64,000 bases of DNA, from contig JAOSKU010000001.1 of NCBI GenBank assembly GCA_027493445.1, forward strand, positions 2,128,822 through 2,192,821, in the 5' to 3' direction. The position numbers were made by a program, and so were the translations under genes. The notes beneath the pieces were generated by a model. It had not been told where the DNA came from and searched no databases. It worked only from the letters and a program-made list of their open reading frames with translations. Shown one piece after another: positions 61,270 through 64,000 of this stretch. Positions within the stretch are counted from its first letter, which is position 1. Each line of letters opens with the position of its first letter. The DNA is from Thermoleophilia bacterium. Its GTDB lineage: Bacteria > Actinomycetota > Thermoleophilia > RBG-16-64-13.

Positions 61270-62727
61270 CTACCCGAAGAAGTTGCCGAACGAACTGACT
61301 GCGGCGTCCCACAGCGAGCCCGGCAGTAGACCGATGAAAATCACGCCCGCCGCACAGAGGGCCAGGGCGGCGGCCAGAGGGCCACCGATGGCCTCCCGAG
61401 GCACGTACTCACGCTCCGGCTCCCGGAAGAACATATACATGATGACGCGCAGGTAGTAGTAGGCCGAGACCGCGCTGAAGATTACAGCCAGCACTGCCAA
61501 CCAGGCCAGATCGGCGCGTACGACCGCGTTGAACAGGTAGAACTTCCCGATGAACCCGGCCGTCCCGGGGATTCCCGTGAGCGAGAACATGAATAGCGAC
61601 ATGAGAACGGCCGCCCACGGGGCGCGCCGGGCCAGCCCGGCAAACTCGGCCAGCGTGTATCCGTGACCGGCCGGGTCCTGAGTCTTCAGACAGGCCAGGA
61701 TGGCGAAAGCTCCCAAGTTCATGAAGGTGTACGCGGCCAGGTAGAGGAGGATGGCCTGCCCGGCCAGGTCGTCGTCGGCTCGTCCCAATGCCCCCAGTCC
61801 AGCGGCCAGGTAGCCCACATGCGCGATGGACGAGTATGCCAGCATGCGCTTGATGTTCTTCTGAGCCAGAGCGAAGAGATTGCCCACCGCCATGGTAAGC
61901 ACGGCCAGGACGATGAAAAGGATGCTCCAGGTGGAACGGGACACATCAAGCACAGTGAGGAAGAGCATGAGGATGGCGGAGAAGCCGGCCGCCTTGGGAC
62001 CCACCGAGAAGAATCCGGCCACCGGGGTCGGGGCGCCCTGGTAGACATCGGGCGTCCACATGTGGAAGGGAGCCATCGATACCTTGAAGCCTGTGCCCAC
62101 CACCACTAGCGCCGTGGCCAGGGCGATCGCCGTGGTGTTGCCGGTAGCCTGCAGAGCCTGCCCGATCTGCTGGTAGTTGGTGGCTCCGGCGAAGCCGTAG
62201 ACTAGAGAAAGACCGTAGAGTGTGATGGCCGAAGCGAAGGCCCCCGTCAGGAAGTACTTGAGCGCCGCCTCGTTGGAGCGGGCATGGTAGCGGAAGAAGC
62301 CGGCCAGCAGGTAGCTGCTGACGGCCATGAGCTCCAACCCCACGTAGAAAGCCATGAGGTCCCGGGCAGCGGCCATGATGTCCATGCCCACGATGGCGAA
62401 GAGCAGGAGAGCGTAGTACTCGCCCAGGTGCCGGTCGTAGGCCGCCAGGTAGCGGGGCGACATGAGCACCGTAATCACCCCCGCGACCGCGAACAAGACC
62501 TTGAAGAAGACCGCGTAGTCGTTCAGCACGACCATGTTGCCGAAGGCGGCCCTGGTCTCGCCGGCCAGGCCGAAGGCCACCGCCCCCGAGGCTACCAAAG
62601 CGGTGGCGACGATGGTCACGGCGGCCGTCTTGTCCTTCTTCAGATAGGGCTCGACCACCAGTGCCAGGCAGCCGGCCACCACCAGGATGAGCTCCGGAAG
62701 GATGACAATCAGGTCCATGGCCGTCAT
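61270..62727 (-). CDS. nuoN: NADH-quinone oxidoreductase subunit N
   Basis: Proton-pumping antiporter-like subunit of complex I. 485 residues, about 14 membrane helices; contains the pump Lys region MAPFHMWTPDVYQGAPTPVA and AQKNIKRMLAYSSIAHVGYL. GGAGG upstream; the ATG directly abuts the nuoM stop codon. Last gene of a nuo operon that enters from the right. Confidence 0.95.
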   Translation of the reverse strand: MTAMDLIVILPELILVVAGCLALVVEPYLKKDKTAAVTIVATALVASGAVAFGLAGETRAAFGNMVVLNDYAVFFKVLFAVAGVITVLMSPRYLAAYDRHLGEYYALLLFAIVGMDIMAAARDLMAFYVGLELMAVSSYLLAGFFRYHARSNEAALKYFLTGAFASAITLYGLSLVYGFAGATNYQQIGQALQATGNTTAIALATALVVVGTGFKVSMAPFHMWTPDVYQGAPTPVAGFFSVGPKAAGFSAILMLFLTVLDVSRSTWSILFIVLAVLTMAVGNLFALAQKNIKRMLAYSSIAHVGYLAAGLGALGRADDDLAGQAILLYLAAYTFMNLGAFAILACLKTQDPAGHGYTLAEFAGLARRAPWAAVLMSLFMFSLTGIPGTAGFIGKFYLFNAVVRADLAWLAVLAVIFSAVSAYYYLRVIMYMFFREPEREYVPREAIGGPLAAALALCAAGVIFIGLLPGSLWDAAVSSFGNFFG

Positions 62728-64000
62728 CTAGAATCCTCCCAGGAACGAGCTCGCTAGTTGAAAGATTGACTCCTTCTGGGCCAAGTACGGTTCGACCTGC
62801 GTCATGATGTTCTGCGCCGGCTGGTGCAGCATCTCCAGGAAGGGCCGGGGATAGATACCTATCACAAAGGCCATGGTCGCCAAGGGGACGAGGGTCACGA
62901 TCTCGCGCACGTTCAGGTCCTTGAGCTCCAACCACTTGGGGTTCTTCAGCTCCTGGAACATCGTCCTCTGGTACATCCACAGCAGGTAGCCGGCCCCCAA
63001 GATGATGCCGAGGGAGGCGAACACCGCGGCCACCACGGCGTACTGGAACACCCCCAGCAAGATCAGGAACTCCCCGATGAAGCCGTTCAGGCCGGGCAAG
63101 CCTAGGCTCCCCAGCACGAATAGGCTGAAGAAGGCGGCCGCGACCGGGAGAGGCCGGGCCATCCCCCCGTAGTCCTTGATCTCGCGGGTGTGGGTGCGCT
63201 CGTAGAAGAAGCCCACCATCTGGAACAGGGCGCCCGTGAGGATGCCGTGGTTCACCATCTGCAGGATGGACCCTTCGATGCCCTGCAGGTTGAAGGCGAA
63301 GAGCCCGGCAGTCACGAAGCCCATGTGACTCACCGAGGAATAGGCCACCAGCTTCTTCATGTCGGGCTGCACCAGGGAGACGGCGGCCCCGTACACGATG
63401 GCTATCAGGGAGAGCACCATCACCCAGGGCACGGCCTTGATGGTGGCCTCGGGAAAGAAGCCGACGCAGAAGCGGATCATGCCGTAAACGCCCATCTTGA
63501 GCAGCACGCCCGCCAGGATGACCGAGCCGGCCGTGGGCGCCTCGACGTGGGCGTCGGGCAGCCAGGTGTGCACCGGAAACATGGGCACCTTGATGGCGAA
63601 GGCCACGAAGAAGGCCAGGAAGCCCCAGAACTGGATGTTCGAGGGGAAGCCGGCCTGCTGCAGGATCAGGATGTCGAAGGTCATGACCCCCGACTGGTTG
63701 CTATACCACCAGACGATGCCCAGGATGGCGACCAGCATGATCACCGACCCGGCAAAAGTGTAGAGGAAGAACTTGATGGCGGCGTAGATGCGCCTTGCCC
63801 CGCCCCAGATCCCGATGATGAAGTACATGGGAATGAGCTGGATCTCCCAGAAGACGTAGAAGAGGAAAAGGTCCATCGCGGTGAACACGCCGATCATGCC
63901 CGTCTCCAGCACCAGGAGGCTGACGAAGAAGCCGAGCTCCCGGTCCTTGACGTAGTTCCAGGAGCCGATGATGGCGATGACCGAGAGGAAGGTGGTCAGG
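62728..64000 (-). CDS. nuoM: NADH-quinone oxidoreductase subunit M, 3' part
   Basis: Second antiporter-like subunit, cut by the window edge; about 423 residues are seen and the N-terminal 60-80 are missing. The frame is open to base 64000 (SVIAIIGSWNYVKDRELGFF upstream of ETGMIGVFTAMD). Key residues: FWEIQLIPMYFIIG with the channel Glu, FPVHTWLPDAHVEAPTAGSV, and VAYSSVSHMGFV. Confidence 0.95.
   Translation of the reverse strand, partial: LTTFLSVIAIIGSWNYVKDRELGFFVSLLVLETGMIGVFTAMDLFLFYVFWEIQLIPMYFIIGIWGGARRIYAAIKFFLYTFAGSVIMLVAILGIVWWYSNQSGVMTFDILILQQAGFPSNIQFWGFLAFFVAFAIKVPMFPVHTWLPDAHVEAPTAGSVILAGVLLKMGVYGMIRFCVGFFPEATIKAVPWVMVLSLIAIVYGAAVSLVQPDMKKLVAYSSVSHMGFVTAGLFAFNLQGIEGSILQMVNHGILTGALFQMVGFFYERTHTREIKDYGGMARPLPVAAAFFSLFVLGSLGLPGLNGFIGEFLILLGVFQYAVVAAVFASLGIILGAGYLLWMYQRTMFQELKNPKWLELKDLNVREIVTLVPLATMAFVIGIYPRPFLEMLHQPAQNIMTQVEPYLAQKESIFQLASSFLGGF

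Overview
The window is one end-to-end piece of a high-GC bacterial chromosome, probably from a deep-branching, partly anaerobic member of the Actinomycetota (neighbourhood of Coriobacteriia, Geothermincolia or Thermoleophilia). That placement is an inference. It rests on the GC-rich coding, the str-S10-spc-alpha gene order with ecfA-ecfA-ecfT-truA-rplM-rpsI behind it, zinc-type S14 and S4, a tmk-holB-ricT block, an archaeal-type topoisomerase I, an EF-Tu with a four-cysteine insertion, and a tungsten-type aldehyde:ferredoxin oxidoreductase.

Positions 1-38,400 are almost entirely the transcription and translation superoperon, read on the minus strand from right to left: tRNA-Tyr, tRNA-Thr, tRNA-Met, rpmG, tRNA-Trp, secE, nusG, rplKA, rplJL, rpoBC, rpsLG, fusA, tuf, the S10 and spc operons, secY-adk-map-infA-rpmJ, rpsMKD-rpoA-rplQ, an ECF transporter core, truA, rplM and rpsI. 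I could place promoters for the tRNA cluster, rpmG, rplJ and rpsL, an L10 leader with a textbook attenuator before rplJ, and an rplL terminator. The beta' subunit carries an extra C-terminal domain that looks like the C-terminal domain of the alpha subunit.

Positions 38,400-43,400 are accessory: a small secreted Met/Cys/His-rich protein under a dyad operator, a duplicated promoter-terminator cassette that may make a small RNA, a leaderless ArsR-family gene with decayed neighbours, an aldehyde:ferredoxin oxidoreductase with a structured leader, a VapBC-type toxin-antitoxin pair and tRNA-Thr. Positions 43,500-54,100 (minus) hold a CopD/cytochrome fusion, ricT-holB-tmk, a DUF1002 protein with topA, a STAS protein, a TPR protein and an MTA/SAH-deaminase-like amidohydrolase. 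Positions 54,250-61,260 (plus) hold a DUF3786 protein, gamma-glutamyltransferase, a disrupted transglutaminase-like gene, a hydrolase, a regulator/efflux deletion scar, a QueG-like Fe-S protein and an MFS transporter. nuoN and the 3' part of nuoM close the window on the minus strand.

The strongest unexplained structure is a family of about 160-bp inverted-repeat elements at 13 places between (and once inside) genes. They show 4-bp target duplications of the form CTRR, nested insertions, a 164-bp tandem array and an insertion that splits a gene which can be restored in frame by removing the element. A second theme is single-base indels in short G/C runs that break rpoB, rpoC and several other genes; because rpoB and rpoC are essential these are probably sequence errors, and gene models here should be read with that in mind.
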